DNA of 64,000 nt, taken from assembly GCF_023935105.1 (NCBI RefSeq), contig NZ_CP096040.1, positions 558,001-622,000 on the forward strand. Reading direction: 5' to 3'. The notes under the pieces were generated by a model that searched no databases, was not told the DNA's origin, and worked only from the letters and a program-made list of their open reading frames with translations. This document shows positions 51,314 to 60,059 of the stretch, in pieces (within the stretch, counting starts at the first letter, position 1; every line of letters begins with the position of its first letter). Source of the stretch: Caulobacter segnis. Its GTDB lineage: Bacteria > Pseudomonadota > Alphaproteobacteria > Caulobacterales > Caulobacteraceae. Made by a program: the position numbers and the translations under genes.

Positions 51314-54010
51314 ATGACCTTCAGCCCATTCAAAGCGCGCCTGCTCGTCTCGTGCGCGGCTCTGGCCATCGTTGCATCCGCCAGCGCTGGCGCCGCCATG
51401 GCCCAGGCCGCCGCCCCGGATGCGGGTGAGCAGACCCAGGTCGAAGAGGTCGTGGTCAGCGGCTATCGCTCCAGCCTCAGCAAGGCCCTGGGCGCCAAGC
51501 GCACCAGCATCGGCGCGATCGACGCCATCCTGGCCGAGGACATTGCCGCCTTCCCCGACCAGAACCTGGCCGAAGCCATCCAGCGCCTGCCCGGCGTGAC
51601 CATCGACCGCGTCGGTGGCGAGGGCCGTCAGATCTCGGTGCGCGGCCTGAACGCCGACTTCACCCGCGTGCGCATCAACGGCGTCGAGGCCATCGCCACG
51701 GGCGGCGGCAACCGCAGCCGCGGCTTCGACTTCAACGTCTTCGCCTCGGAGCTGTTCAACAGCATCACCGTGCGCAAGACCCAGTCGGCCGACGTGGCCG
51801 AAGGCTCGCTGGGCGCCACGGTCGACCTGCAGAGCGGCCGGCCGTTCGACTACAAGGGCTTCAAGGCCGCGGCCTCGGCCGAGGGCAGCCTGAACAGCAT
51901 CACCGACCGCATCCTGCCGCGCGCGGCCGGCCTGCTCAGCTGGTCCAACCCCGACCAGACCTTCGGCGTTTTGGCCTCGGTGGCCTATTCCAAGCGCCAG
52001 CCGGTGGCCGAGGGCTTCAACACCACCCGTTGGCAAGGCGCAGACGCCAGCGACAACTTCGCCAGCTGTTCGAAGTGCACGACGCCGGAAGAGCTGGCCA
52101 AGGTCCAGAACGCCTTCTATCCGCGCATTCCGCGCTACACCGCCTCGAAGATCGACTCCGAGCGCCTGGGCATCACCTTCTCGACCCAGTGGCGTCCGAA
52201 TTCCAAGTCCGAGCTGTCGCTGGACGTCCTCTATTCGGACCTGAACCAGTTCACCGAGAGCCCGAACCTGGAAGCGATCTCGTTCAGCCGTTCGAACGCG
52301 GCCGGCGTCGGCTCGACCATCGTTCGCGACTACGCGATCAACGACCGCAACACCTTCACCTACGGCGTGTTCGACAAGGTCGACGTGCGCTCGGAGAACG
52401 GCACCCAGCGCGACCACACGACCTTCACCCAGGTGACCCTGGCCGGGAAGTACGAGTTCACCGACCGCCTGCGCGGCCAGGCCCGCATCGGCGTGGCCAA
52501 TTCCGACTACCGCATGCCCGAGCAAATCTCGTTCCAGCTCGATCGCAACGACGTCAACGGCTACACCTACGACGCCCGCGCCAACGACCGCACGCCGATT
52601 ATCAACTACGGCTTCGACGTCGCCAATCCGGCGCTCTACACCCTGACCGAGATGCGCTCGGCGGTGCAGACCTCGCTGAACATCACCCGCACCGCCAGCG
52701 GCAATCTGGAGTTCGACGTCGACGAGCACCTGAAGCTGCGCGGCGGGATCGACGCCCAGCAGTACGTGGTCAAGTACCGGGGCGCGAGCCGCAACCAGGT
52801 GCTGACCGGTTCGAACCAGATCGTCGGCGTCGGCGGCTTCTCGAAGATCGTACAGTTCGGCCGCGACTTCCCGTTCCCGGGCGGCGACCGCAAGTACGTG
52901 GTGGCCGACATCGACAAGGCCCTGGCGCGCACCAATCTGCTGAACTTCCCGCTGATCGTGCAGCAGGGCGACACCCGCGACGTCGAGGAAGAGGACCTGT
53001 CGGGCTTCGGCCAGGCGGTCGTGGACGCCACCATCTTCGGCGGCATGCCGCTGCGCTCGGACTTCGGCTTCCGCGTGGCCCACACCAAGGTCACCTCGCA
53101 GGGCTTCATCGGTTCGGGTGTCTATCTGACGGCCAAGAACGACTACACCGACGTGCTGCCGTCGATGAACATCACGCTGGAGCCGCGCGACAACTTCATC
53201 CTGCGCGGCGGCATCGCCAAGGTCATGGCCCGTCCGACCCTGAGCAGCCTGACCCCCGGCGGTTCGGTCGGCGCCACCACCCGCACGGTCAACTTCGGCA
53301 ATCCTGAGCTGGAGCCGTTCCGCGCCACCAACTTCGACTTGGCGGCCGAATGGTACTTCGCCAAGGAGTCGCTGATCGGCGTGGCGGTCTTCTACAAGAA
53401 GATCGACAGCTTCATCGCCAGCCAGACCACGCGGGCCGTCTACAGCTCGCTGGGCCTGCCGGCCAGCCTGCTCAGCACCAGCGCCGGCGTGTCGGTCAAC
53501 GACATCTTCGACGTGACCAACCCCTACAACGGCGAAGGCGGCTGGCTGAAGGGCGTCGAGTTCCAGTACCAGCAGCCGTTCAACTTCCTGCCCGACTACC
53601 TGCGCGGCTTCGGCTTCATCGGCAACTTCACGTACGTCGACTCGAACGTGAACTACGGCACCAAGGCCGCGCCGAAGTACAACAAGCTGACCGGCCAATC
53701 GAAGACCACGGCCAACGCCACGCTCTATTTCGAGCGCGGCAAGTTCAGCGCCCGCACCTCGCTGGCCCGTCGTTCCGGCTTCCTGACGGCCTTCCCCGGC
53801 TCGAACGGCAACAGCGAGCACGGCACCCACGGCAGCACGTACTACGACTTCTCGTCGAGCTATAAGCTGCGGCCGAACCTGGTCGTCACCCTGGAAGGCA
53901 TCAACCTGGGCGACAAGTTCACCGACGCCTATGTCGACACCGCCGACCGCGTCAGCGACTACCGTCACACCGGCCGGGAGATCCTGCTGGGCGTGCGCTG
54001 GACGTACTGA
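51314..54010 (+). CDS. TonB-dependent receptor of the pectin locus
   Basis: This 898-residue outer-membrane receptor of the Xanthomonas/Caulobacter class starts at the ATG at 51314. The signal peptide ends AMAQAA and the TonB box is QVEEVVVSGYRSSLSKAL. The plug contains IAAFPDQNLAEAIQRLPGVT, QISVRGLNADFTRVRINGVE and ITVRKTQSADVAEGSLGATV. The barrel ends GREILLGVRWTY. There is no STN domain. It is followed by a strong terminator and an oligogalacturonate lyase gene. It most likely imports pectin-derived oligosaccharides. Confidence 0.93.
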   Translation: MTFSPFKARLLVSCAALAIVASASAGAAMAQAAAPDAGEQTQVEEVVVSGYRSSLSKALGAKRTSIGAIDAILAEDIAAFPDQNLAEAIQRLPGVTIDRVGGEGRQISVRGLNADFTRVRINGVEAIATGGGNRSRGFDFNVFASELFNSITVRKTQSADVAEGSLGATVDLQSGRPFDYKGFKAAASAEGSLNSITDRILPRAAGLLSWSNPDQTFGVLASVAYSKRQPVAEGFNTTRWQGADASDNFASCSKCTTPEELAKVQNAFYPRIPRYTASKIDSERLGITFSTQWRPNSKSELSLDVLYSDLNQFTESPNLEAISFSRSNAAGVGSTIVRDYAINDRNTFTYGVFDKVDVRSENGTQRDHTTFTQVTLAGKYEFTDRLRGQARIGVANSDYRMPEQISFQLDRNDVNGYTYDARANDRTPIINYGFDVANPALYTLTEMRSAVQTSLNITRTASGNLEFDVDEHLKLRGGIDAQQYVVKYRGASRNQVLTGSNQIVGVGGFSKIVQFGRDFPFPGGDRKYVVADIDKALARTNLLNFPLIVQQGDTRDVEEEDLSGFGQAVVDATIFGGMPLRSDFGFRVAHTKVTSQGFIGSGVYLTAKNDYTDVLPSMNITLEPRDNFILRGGIAKVMARPTLSSLTPGGSVGATTRTVNFGNPELEPFRATNFDLAAEWYFAKESLIGVAVFYKKIDSFIASQTTRAVYSSLGLPASLLSTSAGVSVNDIFDVTNPYNGEGGWLKGVEFQYQQPFNFLPDYLRGFGFIGNFTYVDSNVNYGTKAAPKYNKLTGQSKTTANATLYFERGKFSARTSLARRSGFLTAFPGSNGNSEHGTHGSTYYDFSSSYKLRPNLVVTLEGINLGDKFTDAYVDTADRVSDYRHTGREILLGVRWTY

Positions 54011-54032
54011 CCGCCTTTAGAGCTCCTCCCCT

Positions 54033-54074
54033 GGGCCTGGCGGCGGACCTTCCCGCGCCAGGCCCGTCTTTTTT
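54033..54074 (+). terminator. Intrinsic terminator after TonB receptor
   Basis: GGGCCTGGCG (54033-54042) pairs perfectly with CGCCAGGCCC (54056-54065), followed by GTC and six T (54069-54074). It separates the receptor from the lyase gene, whose Shine-Dalgarno begins right after the T-run. Read-through may still feed the lyase gene. Confidence 0.9.
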
Positions 54075-54086
54075 AGGAGAGTTGAC

Positions 54087-55409
54087 GTGATCGCTCGCAG
54101 AACCGTTCTTGGCCTCGCCGCCGCCACCTTGGCGACGCCGGCCCTGGCCCGGCAGGCGACCCCGCCTGTCGCGCCCGCGCCCAAGGACTGGATCGACCCC
54201 AAGACCGGTCACCGCATCGTGCGCCTGTCCGAGGAGGGCGGCAGCAAGAACCTCTATTTCCACCAGCACGGCTACACGCCCCAGGGCGACAAGCTGGCGA
54301 TCACCACGCCGTCGGGCATCGCCCTGGTGGACCTCAAGACCTTCAAGCTGACGCCGGTCCCCAAGACCAAGGACGCGGACCTGCTGTTCTTCCCGCGTCG
54401 TTCGCGGCGCCTGTACTATTCGGTCACGGCGCCGGGCGAGGGCCAGGCCGTCGACCGCCCCAAGACGATCTACGCCCTCGACATCGACAGCGGGAAGGCC
54501 ACGGTCGTCGGCAAGCTGGCCCAGGGCCAGATCACCTCGGTCAACGCCGACGAGACCCTGCTGCTGGGGATCGTCACCTACGGCGGCAAGCCGCTGCAGC
54601 CCAAGACCGCCGACGACCTCAAGCGCTTCGGCCAGGCCGAGTACGCGGCCCTCGGCCCCGATGGCAAGCCGCTGTCCTTCGCCAAGGCCAAGGGCGTGCG
54701 GATGACCGAGCGCTTCGAGACGCCGACGCCGATGGAGATCTTCACGCTCGACCTGAAGACCGGCGCGCGCAAGGTGGTCCACGCCTCGGACAAGTGGTTG
54801 GGCCACGCCCAGTTCTCGCCGACCGACCCGGCCCTGGTGATGTTCTGCCACGAGGGGCCCTGGCACCGCGTCGACCGCATCTGGACGATCCGCACCGACG
54901 GCACGGGCCTGACCAAGATCCACACCCGGACCATGAACTTCGAGATCGCCGGCCACGAGTTCTTCTCGGCCGACGGCAAGTGGATCTGGTACGACCTGCA
55001 GACCCCGCGCGGCCAGGTGTTCTGGATCGCCGGCCACGAGCTGGCGACGGGCAAGAAGCTGTATCGTCGGGTCGAGCAGAACGAGTGGTCGGTGCACTAT
55101 AACGTCGCCGCCGACGGGGTGCTGTTCGCCGGCGACGGCGGCGACGCCGACATGGTCGCCCATGCGCCGGACGGCAAGTGGATCTACACCTTCCGTCCCG
55201 AGACGATCCGCGACGCGGCGCTGCCCTACTACACCGACGACCTGATCACCGTGGACAAGATGGCCAGCGAGCGGCTGGTCGACATGTCGGCCCACGACTA
55301 CCGGCTGGAGCCGAACCTGACCTTCACGCCCGACCAGAAGTGGATCGTGTTCACCTCGAACATGCACGGCGCCAACCACGTCTACGCGGTCGAGGTCGCC
55401 AAGCGCTGA
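54087..55409 (+). CDS. Oligogalacturonate lyase (polysaccharide lyase family 22)
   Basis: The product has 440 residues. The GTG at 54087 has AGGAGA upstream. A twin-arginine-type signal (MIARRTVLGLAAATLATPALA) suggests export by Tat; most characterised oligogalacturonate lyases are cytoplasmic, so the signal is notable. The seven-bladed propeller pattern includes NLYFHQHGYTPQGDKLAITT, DKWLGHAQFSPTDPALVMFC, EGPWHRVDRIWTI and FTSNMHGANHVYAVEV. The family splits short (often unsaturated) galacturonate oligomers to monomers. It is convergent with the GH28 gene. Confidence 0.88.
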   Translation: MIARRTVLGLAAATLATPALARQATPPVAPAPKDWIDPKTGHRIVRLSEEGGSKNLYFHQHGYTPQGDKLAITTPSGIALVDLKTFKLTPVPKTKDADLLFFPRRSRRLYYSVTAPGEGQAVDRPKTIYALDIDSGKATVVGKLAQGQITSVNADETLLLGIVTYGGKPLQPKTADDLKRFGQAEYAALGPDGKPLSFAKAKGVRMTERFETPTPMEIFTLDLKTGARKVVHASDKWLGHAQFSPTDPALVMFCHEGPWHRVDRIWTIRTDGTGLTKIHTRTMNFEIAGHEFFSADGKWIWYDLQTPRGQVFWIAGHELATGKKLYRRVEQNEWSVHYNVAADGVLFAGDGGDADMVAHAPDGKWIYTFRPETIRDAALPYYTDDLITVDKMASERLVDMSAHDYRLEPNLTFTPDQKWIVFTSNMHGANHVYAVEVAKR

Positions 55410-55459
55410 CCGTGCGCGTCGCGGGGCTGTCCGTTCCCCCATTCTCGGCGGCTCCGCGA

Positions 55460-55491
55460 GGCCCCGGCGCACCTCCAGCGCCGGGGCCTTT
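55460..55491. terminator. Hairpin terminator between convergent lyase and GH28 genes
   Basis: GGCCCCGGCGC (55460-55470) and GCGCCGGGGCC (55478-55488) form an 11-bp perfect stem with a 7-nt loop, followed by TTT on the plus strand. It most likely stops transcription from the lyase side. Confidence 0.8.
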
Positions 55492-55497
55492 CGCGCT

Positions 55498-56859
55498 CTA
55501 GAGGCCCGTGACGCCCGAGGAGTCGACCACCTCGGGCGGCTTGCCGTCCAGGGTGTCGATCTTGCTGCGGGTGAAGGTCCAGTTCCTGGCGTTGGCAATG
55601 CGGCCGCCGGCCTGGACGTCGAGGTCCAGGTTCTCGAACGCGAAACCTTCCAGCGGCAGGTCGGGGAAGGCGGCGACCTCGAAGGCGGTCTTGGCGCCGA
55701 TGGCCTTGATGTCGCGCACGCGCACATCGCTGAGGCGGCAGCGGCCCTGCTCCGGCGGCACGTGCTGGGTCATCACCTGCCAGTAAGGGGGTACGTCTGT
55801 CATGCCGGCCGGAATCTTGGCGTAGCTATAGGCCGGGTTCCAGTTCAGGTTTACGCGGAAGACGGTGAACACGTCGTGCAGGTCCATGCCGGAGATGTCG
55901 ATGTTCTTGACCGTCCCGCCGCGCGTGTGGGCCGACTTGAACAGGATGCCGACCGGCGTCGGGTGATGCACGGTCAGGCCGGAAATCTTGATGTCGTGGA
56001 AGCCGCCCGAGGTCTCGCTGCCGAAGGTGACGCCGGCCGAGGCGTCGCGGATCACGCAGTCGCGGATGACGATGTCGCGGGTCGGTCGCGCCACCCGCAG
56101 GCCGTCGGCGTCGCGGCCGGCCTTGATGCACAGGGCGTCGTCGTTGCAGGCGACGTCGATCCGCTCGACCAGCACGTCGTGTGAGCTGTCGATATCGACC
56201 CCGTCGGTCGAAGGGCCGCGACCGCCTTCGTTGTTGCGGATCTCCAGGTCGGCCACGTGGATGTCGTGGGAATAGCAGACATGCACCGTCCAGAAGCCGG
56301 CGCGGCGCAGGCGCGGGCCGGCCAGTTCGACCTGCTCGCTGCCGAACACCTGGATCAGGCGCGGCCGCTTGCAGTCGTAGTCGGCGGCCCAGAGCAGGCC
56401 CTTGGGATCGTACTTTCGGCGCAGGGCCCAATAGCTGTCCCAGAACACCTTGCCGTCGCCGTCGATGGTCCCGTCGCCGACGATGCGGACGTTCTTCTGC
56501 TTGTAGACATTGACCAGCGCCGCCGGCCAGGTCAGCTCGATGCCGGCCACGCGGGTGGGCAGCTCGGGATAGTCGGCCAGGTTCTGCGAGCCCAGCAGGG
56601 TGACCCCCTTGTCCAAACGCAGGGTGACGCCCGACTTCAGGAAGATCGACCCGGTGCGATAGACGCCGGGCTTGAAGGCGACCGTCGCGCCGGTCTTGGC
56701 CGCTTCGTCGATCGCCGCCTGGATGGCCTTGGTGTTCAGCGTCCGACCGTCGCCGACCGCGCCGTGGGCGTTGGCCAGGATCGCCTTGCCGGCGGCGAGC
56801 GCCAAGGTGGGCGCGGACACGGCCACGAGGCCGAGCTGGAGAAGGGCGCGGCGTTGCAT
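55498..56859 (-). CDS. Secreted glycoside hydrolase family 28 (polygalacturonase-like)
   Basis: The product has 453 residues from the ATG at 56859 (GGAG upstream), with signal peptide MQRRALLQLGLVAVSAPTLA. It has a right-handed beta-helix pattern. GH28 motifs are present in variant form: PSTDGVDID (216-224) for the NTD region, NDDALCIKAG (Asp240-Asp241) and FGSETSGG in place of GHG. The variant GHG is common in exo-acting bacterial members. It hydrolyses galacturonan or rhamnogalacturonan chains. The gene lies 10 bp downstream of the GH105 gene, in the same operon. Confidence 0.9.
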   Translation of the reverse strand: MQRRALLQLGLVAVSAPTLALAAGKAILANAHGAVGDGRTLNTKAIQAAIDEAAKTGATVAFKPGVYRTGSIFLKSGVTLRLDKGVTLLGSQNLADYPELPTRVAGIELTWPAALVNVYKQKNVRIVGDGTIDGDGKVFWDSYWALRRKYDPKGLLWAADYDCKRPRLIQVFGSEQVELAGPRLRRAGFWTVHVCYSHDIHVADLEIRNNEGGRGPSTDGVDIDSSHDVLVERIDVACNDDALCIKAGRDADGLRVARPTRDIVIRDCVIRDASAGVTFGSETSGGFHDIKISGLTVHHPTPVGILFKSAHTRGGTVKNIDISGMDLHDVFTVFRVNLNWNPAYSYAKIPAGMTDVPPYWQVMTQHVPPEQGRCRLSDVRVRDIKAIGAKTAFEVAAFPDLPLEGFAFENLDLDVQAGGRIANARNWTFTRSKIDTLDGKPPEVVDSSGVTGL

Positions 56860-56869
56860 GGCGGGCTCC

Positions 56870-59131
56870 TCAGCGGGCCGGATTGAAGTCGGGCTTCTGG
56901 GCGAAGACGTAGGCCTCCCAGTCCGCGCGCGAATGGAAGTCCAGGCCTTTGTCCCACACCGCCCCCATATAGTAGACGAACGGTTTGCCGGGCGTGACCT
57001 TGACCAGCACCAGCCAGTCGCTGTCGGTCTCGACCACGTCGACGATCTGAGCCGGGTCGACCAGCAGGGCGACGCCCATCGTCCCCTTGTCGGGGTCGGT
57101 GACATCCCAGAACGAGAACACGCCCCTGGCCTTGTCGGCGCGCAGGTCGCCGGCCGTCTTGGAGGTCGGAGCCTTGGTGATGCCCAGCGCGACCGTGATC
57201 GGCCCCTTGGCGTTCGAGCCGAAGGTCGAGACCATCCGCGTGAAGTTCGTGCCCATCGGCAGGGTGAAGGTCCGGCTCTCCCAGACCTGTCGCTTCTCGC
57301 CCACCTTCCAAGGCGCGTAGCTGACCTTGAACGACGCCACGTCCGGGCCGTCCTTCAGGATCTTGTAGTCCTTCCAGTTGCGCGACACCCACAGCTTGCC
57401 GCCGTCCCAGACGCCCAGGCCGCCGGCGCCGCGGAAGGTCTTGACGTTGTAATAGTCGATGCCCTCGCCGTGATAGGCGTGCTGGTCGCCGGTGCGCAGC
57501 TGGCGGGTCATGAACGGGTAGCGGACGCTCTTGCCCCAGGCGTCGACGCCCGAGGTCGAGGGGGGCTCGTACTGCTCCAGCGCCGGACCGTAGATGCGGT
57601 GGGCGGTGCGGTCGTTCTCCCACAGGATGTCGTCATAGCGCTCGGGCGCATAGCGGACCGTCGCGCGGGGCTTGTCCTGGCCGGCCGGCGGCGGGGCCAT
57701 GCGATAGATCATCTTGGGCGGCGTCGGCTGGCCCGGCGCGGCGGGCGGAACCTGGGCGGGGGCCAGGCCCGGACCCTCGATCAGCGGATCATAGGCCAGG
57801 GCGGCGACAGCCTTCATCTCGGTAGCGTGGCGCGCCTCCTCCTCCGGACCGCGCACCGTGCGCGGCAAGGCGGGCGTCGGCGTGGTGGCGACGATGAAGT
57901 CGGCGGGGTCCTGAGCCGGCTCAGCCAGGGGCAGGGCGGTGGTCGGCTTGGAAAGGTTCATCACCTCCAGCCCGGCCAACAGGAAGGCGCCCGTGCCATA
58001 GGGGCCGATGTCGGTGGCGGCGGTGGGAACAGGCTGGTCGCCGGTCTTCTGCACCGCGCCGATCATGCCGCTGGGCAGCGTCTGGGCCTCCAGCGCCTTC
58101 CAGCCCTTCACGACCACCGGCTGGTAGGTCGCGCGGTCCAGGACGCCGTGATTGATCCCCCAGGCCAGGGCGTAGACGAAGAAGGCCGAACCCGAGGTCT
58201 CGGCTTCCGGGAACAGGTCCGGCTGCATCAGGCTGGACGCCCACAGGCCGTCAGCGCGCTGCAGGCCCGCGACTCGCTTGGCCATGGCCTGGAAGATCGT
58301 GATGTAGCGCGGCCGCTGGACATAGTCGGCGGGCATCGCCTCTAGCATCCGGGCCATGCCGCCCATCACCCAGCCGTTGCCGCGCGACCAGAAGAGCTTG
58401 CGACCCCGCTCGTCGCGGCGCGCGATGAAGCGCTCGTCGCGGTAGTAGAGGCTCTCGTCCGGATCGTAGAGGCGGGCGAAGGTGCGCCACCACTGCTTGT
58501 CCATGGCCTCGAGATATTTCGGATCGCCGGTCAGGGCGCTCATCCTGGCCAGGACCGGCGGGGCCATGAACAGGGCGTCGCTCCACCACCACACCAGATG
58601 CTCGGGGATGGGCTGGCGGCCCAGGTGCGGCAGGGCCCAGTCAAGGCGTTGGCGCAGGGGCATGATCACGCCCTCCTGCCGACGGCGGGCGTAGAGCTCT
58701 TCGTAGAGGTCGCCGATCGCCATCTCGTCGGCGTTCAGCATCAGCTTGGGCGAGCGCGACCCGCGCAGGCCGTAGTTGAAGTGCTCGGCCGCCTCGCTGA
58801 GGAAGACCAGGGTTTCCTTGTCGTTGGTCACCCGGGCCAGGCGGGACGCGCCAACATAGTAGGTGGCCGAGACCCAGTTGGACGACATCTCGCGCACGGC
58901 CCCGCCGGTCGAAACCGGGATGGGCTCGGCGCGCATGGCCTTGATCTGGGCGGCGTTGGCGCGGTTCAGTACGGCCAGGACCGCGTCGGGCGCGGGGAGG
59001 GCGTCTTGTTTCGCCATGGCGGCCTTGGGCGCGCGCGGCGGGGCGGCCGAGACGCTCGCGGCCGAGGCCAGGGCCGCGCCGGCGAGGGTCAGGGCGATCA
59101 CGGTGCGGTGGTTGGACATGACGCGAAACAT
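56870..59131 (-). CDS. GH105 unsaturated uronyl hydrolase fused to DUF4861
   Basis: The product has 753 residues from the ATG at 59131, with GGAGGA upstream; an ATG at 59119 is possible. After the signal peptide, residues about 60-400 form the GH105 (alpha/alpha)6 barrel: HLVWWWSDALFMAPPVLARM, YYRDERFIARRDERGRKLFW, SRGNGWVMGGMARML, FPEAETSGSAFFVYALAWG. GH105 removes the unsaturated uronic acid left by pectin lyases. The C-terminal ~330 residues match DUF4861 (HAYHGEGIDYYNVKTFRGAG, FVYYMGAVWDKGLDF), probably a second sugar-binding or catalytic domain. A proline-rich linker joins them. Confidence 0.88.
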   Translation of the reverse strand: MFRVMSNHRTVIALTLAGAALASAASVSAAPPRAPKAAMAKQDALPAPDAVLAVLNRANAAQIKAMRAEPIPVSTGGAVREMSSNWVSATYYVGASRLARVTNDKETLVFLSEAAEHFNYGLRGSRSPKLMLNADEMAIGDLYEELYARRRQEGVIMPLRQRLDWALPHLGRQPIPEHLVWWWSDALFMAPPVLARMSALTGDPKYLEAMDKQWWRTFARLYDPDESLYYRDERFIARRDERGRKLFWSRGNGWVMGGMARMLEAMPADYVQRPRYITIFQAMAKRVAGLQRADGLWASSLMQPDLFPEAETSGSAFFVYALAWGINHGVLDRATYQPVVVKGWKALEAQTLPSGMIGAVQKTGDQPVPTAATDIGPYGTGAFLLAGLEVMNLSKPTTALPLAEPAQDPADFIVATTPTPALPRTVRGPEEEARHATEMKAVAALAYDPLIEGPGLAPAQVPPAAPGQPTPPKMIYRMAPPPAGQDKPRATVRYAPERYDDILWENDRTAHRIYGPALEQYEPPSTSGVDAWGKSVRYPFMTRQLRTGDQHAYHGEGIDYYNVKTFRGAGGLGVWDGGKLWVSRNWKDYKILKDGPDVASFKVSYAPWKVGEKRQVWESRTFTLPMGTNFTRMVSTFGSNAKGPITVALGITKAPTSKTAGDLRADKARGVFSFWDVTDPDKGTMGVALLVDPAQIVDVVETDSDWLVLVKVTPGKPFVYYMGAVWDKGLDFHSRADWEAYVFAQKPDFNPAR

Positions 59132-59157
59132 GGGCGATTTCCTCCGCACAATGCCAC

Positions 59158-59199
59158 TGCAACCGGTGTCATTGTCATTATGTGGAAGCCTATGCCACA
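59158..59199. promoter_or_regulatory. Candidate operators in the GH105/LamG divergent gap
   Basis: TGCAACCGGTGTCA (59158-59171) shares ACCGGTGTCA with the site at 51273-51286. TGTGG-N9-CCACA (59181-59199) repeats the dyad at 51232-51250 with the same spacing. The gap separates GH105 (minus, start 59131) from the LamG gene (plus, start 59237), so the sites could control both. Confidence 0.6.
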
Positions 59200-59236
59200 A
59201 AGTGGAATGGCTGAAAAGGCGATCGGGGAGGATCAT

Positions 59237-59947
59237 ATGACGTTCACGTGGAGCCGCCGCGAGGCTTTGGCCGCCGCCGCCGGTCTGCCCTTGGCCGGTC
59301 TGATCCCGGCGTCCGCCAACGCCGCCCAGAAGGTTCGCGATCAGGCCGTCTGGACTTTCGACAATCTCACCCGGATCGGTGGCGTCGAGGCCCACGCCGA
59401 GGGCGCGCCCACCCTAATCGATGGTCCCTGCGGCAAGGCGGTTCAGTTCGACGGCGTCCAGGACGTGCTGTTCGTCGAGCAGCACCCGCTGGCCGGCGCC
59501 CAGACCTGGACCTTCGAGGCGGTGTTCCGCCCCGATGGCGGGAACGAAGCCCAGCGCTGGTTCCACCTGCAGGAGATCGCCCCGGCGGGCGCGCCGCCGT
59601 CGACGACGCGCTTCCTGTTCGAGATCCGCACCGTCGGGACCGAGTGGTGGCTGGACGCCTTCGTCACCGGCCCCGGCTACAAGCACACCCTGATCTTTCC
59701 CGAGAAGCGCTTCCCGATCGGCCAGTGGTTCCATGTGGCCCAGAGCTTCGACGGCAAGATGTATCGCTCGTACGTCGACGGTCAGCCGCAGGGCGAGGCC
59801 GAGATCGCCTATGCGCCGCAAGGGCCGGGCCGCGCCTCGATCGGGGCGAGGATGAACAAGATCGATTTCTTCAAGGGCGCGGTGCGCGAGGCTCGCTTCA
59901 CCCGGCGGGCGCTGTCGCCGGAACACTTCACCCGCCCGAAGGCCTGA
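59237..59947 (+). CDS. Tat-exported LamG/concanavalin-like domain protein
   Basis: The product has 236 residues from the ATG at 59237 with GGGGAGGA upstream. The N-terminus WSRREALAAAAGLPLAGLIP is twin-arginine-like. The rest is one LamG/jelly-roll domain: VWTFDNLTRIGG, GKAVQFDGVQDVLFVEQHPL, WTFEAVFRPDGG, QWFHVAQSFDGKMYRSYVDG and a final GAVREARFTRRALSPEHF. It has no obvious catalytic residues. In this locus it may bind pectic glycan in the periplasm or act as a lectin-like enzyme partner. Confidence 0.8.
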   Translation: MTFTWSRREALAAAAGLPLAGLIPASANAAQKVRDQAVWTFDNLTRIGGVEAHAEGAPTLIDGPCGKAVQFDGVQDVLFVEQHPLAGAQTWTFEAVFRPDGGNEAQRWFHLQEIAPAGAPPSTTRFLFEIRTVGTEWWLDAFVTGPGYKHTLIFPEKRFPIGQWFHVAQSFDGKMYRSYVDGQPQGEAEIAYAPQGPGRASIGARMNKIDFFKGAVREARFTRRALSPEHFTRPKA

Positions 59948-60059
59948 GACGCGGGTGTTCCGTTCAAGGACGAGCGACGGACCGCCTGTGCGTCGCCGAA
60001 GTGTCACGCTTGAACGCTAGTGGGACCTGGCGCGCGGGGCGTCGCGCGCGGGTTCCAGC

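Noticed and set aside
51296..53968. 890-codon minus-strand open frame
   Set aside because: It is fully antisense to the TonB receptor at 51314, which has a signal peptide, TonB box and complete barrel. The antisense product has no recognisable motif.
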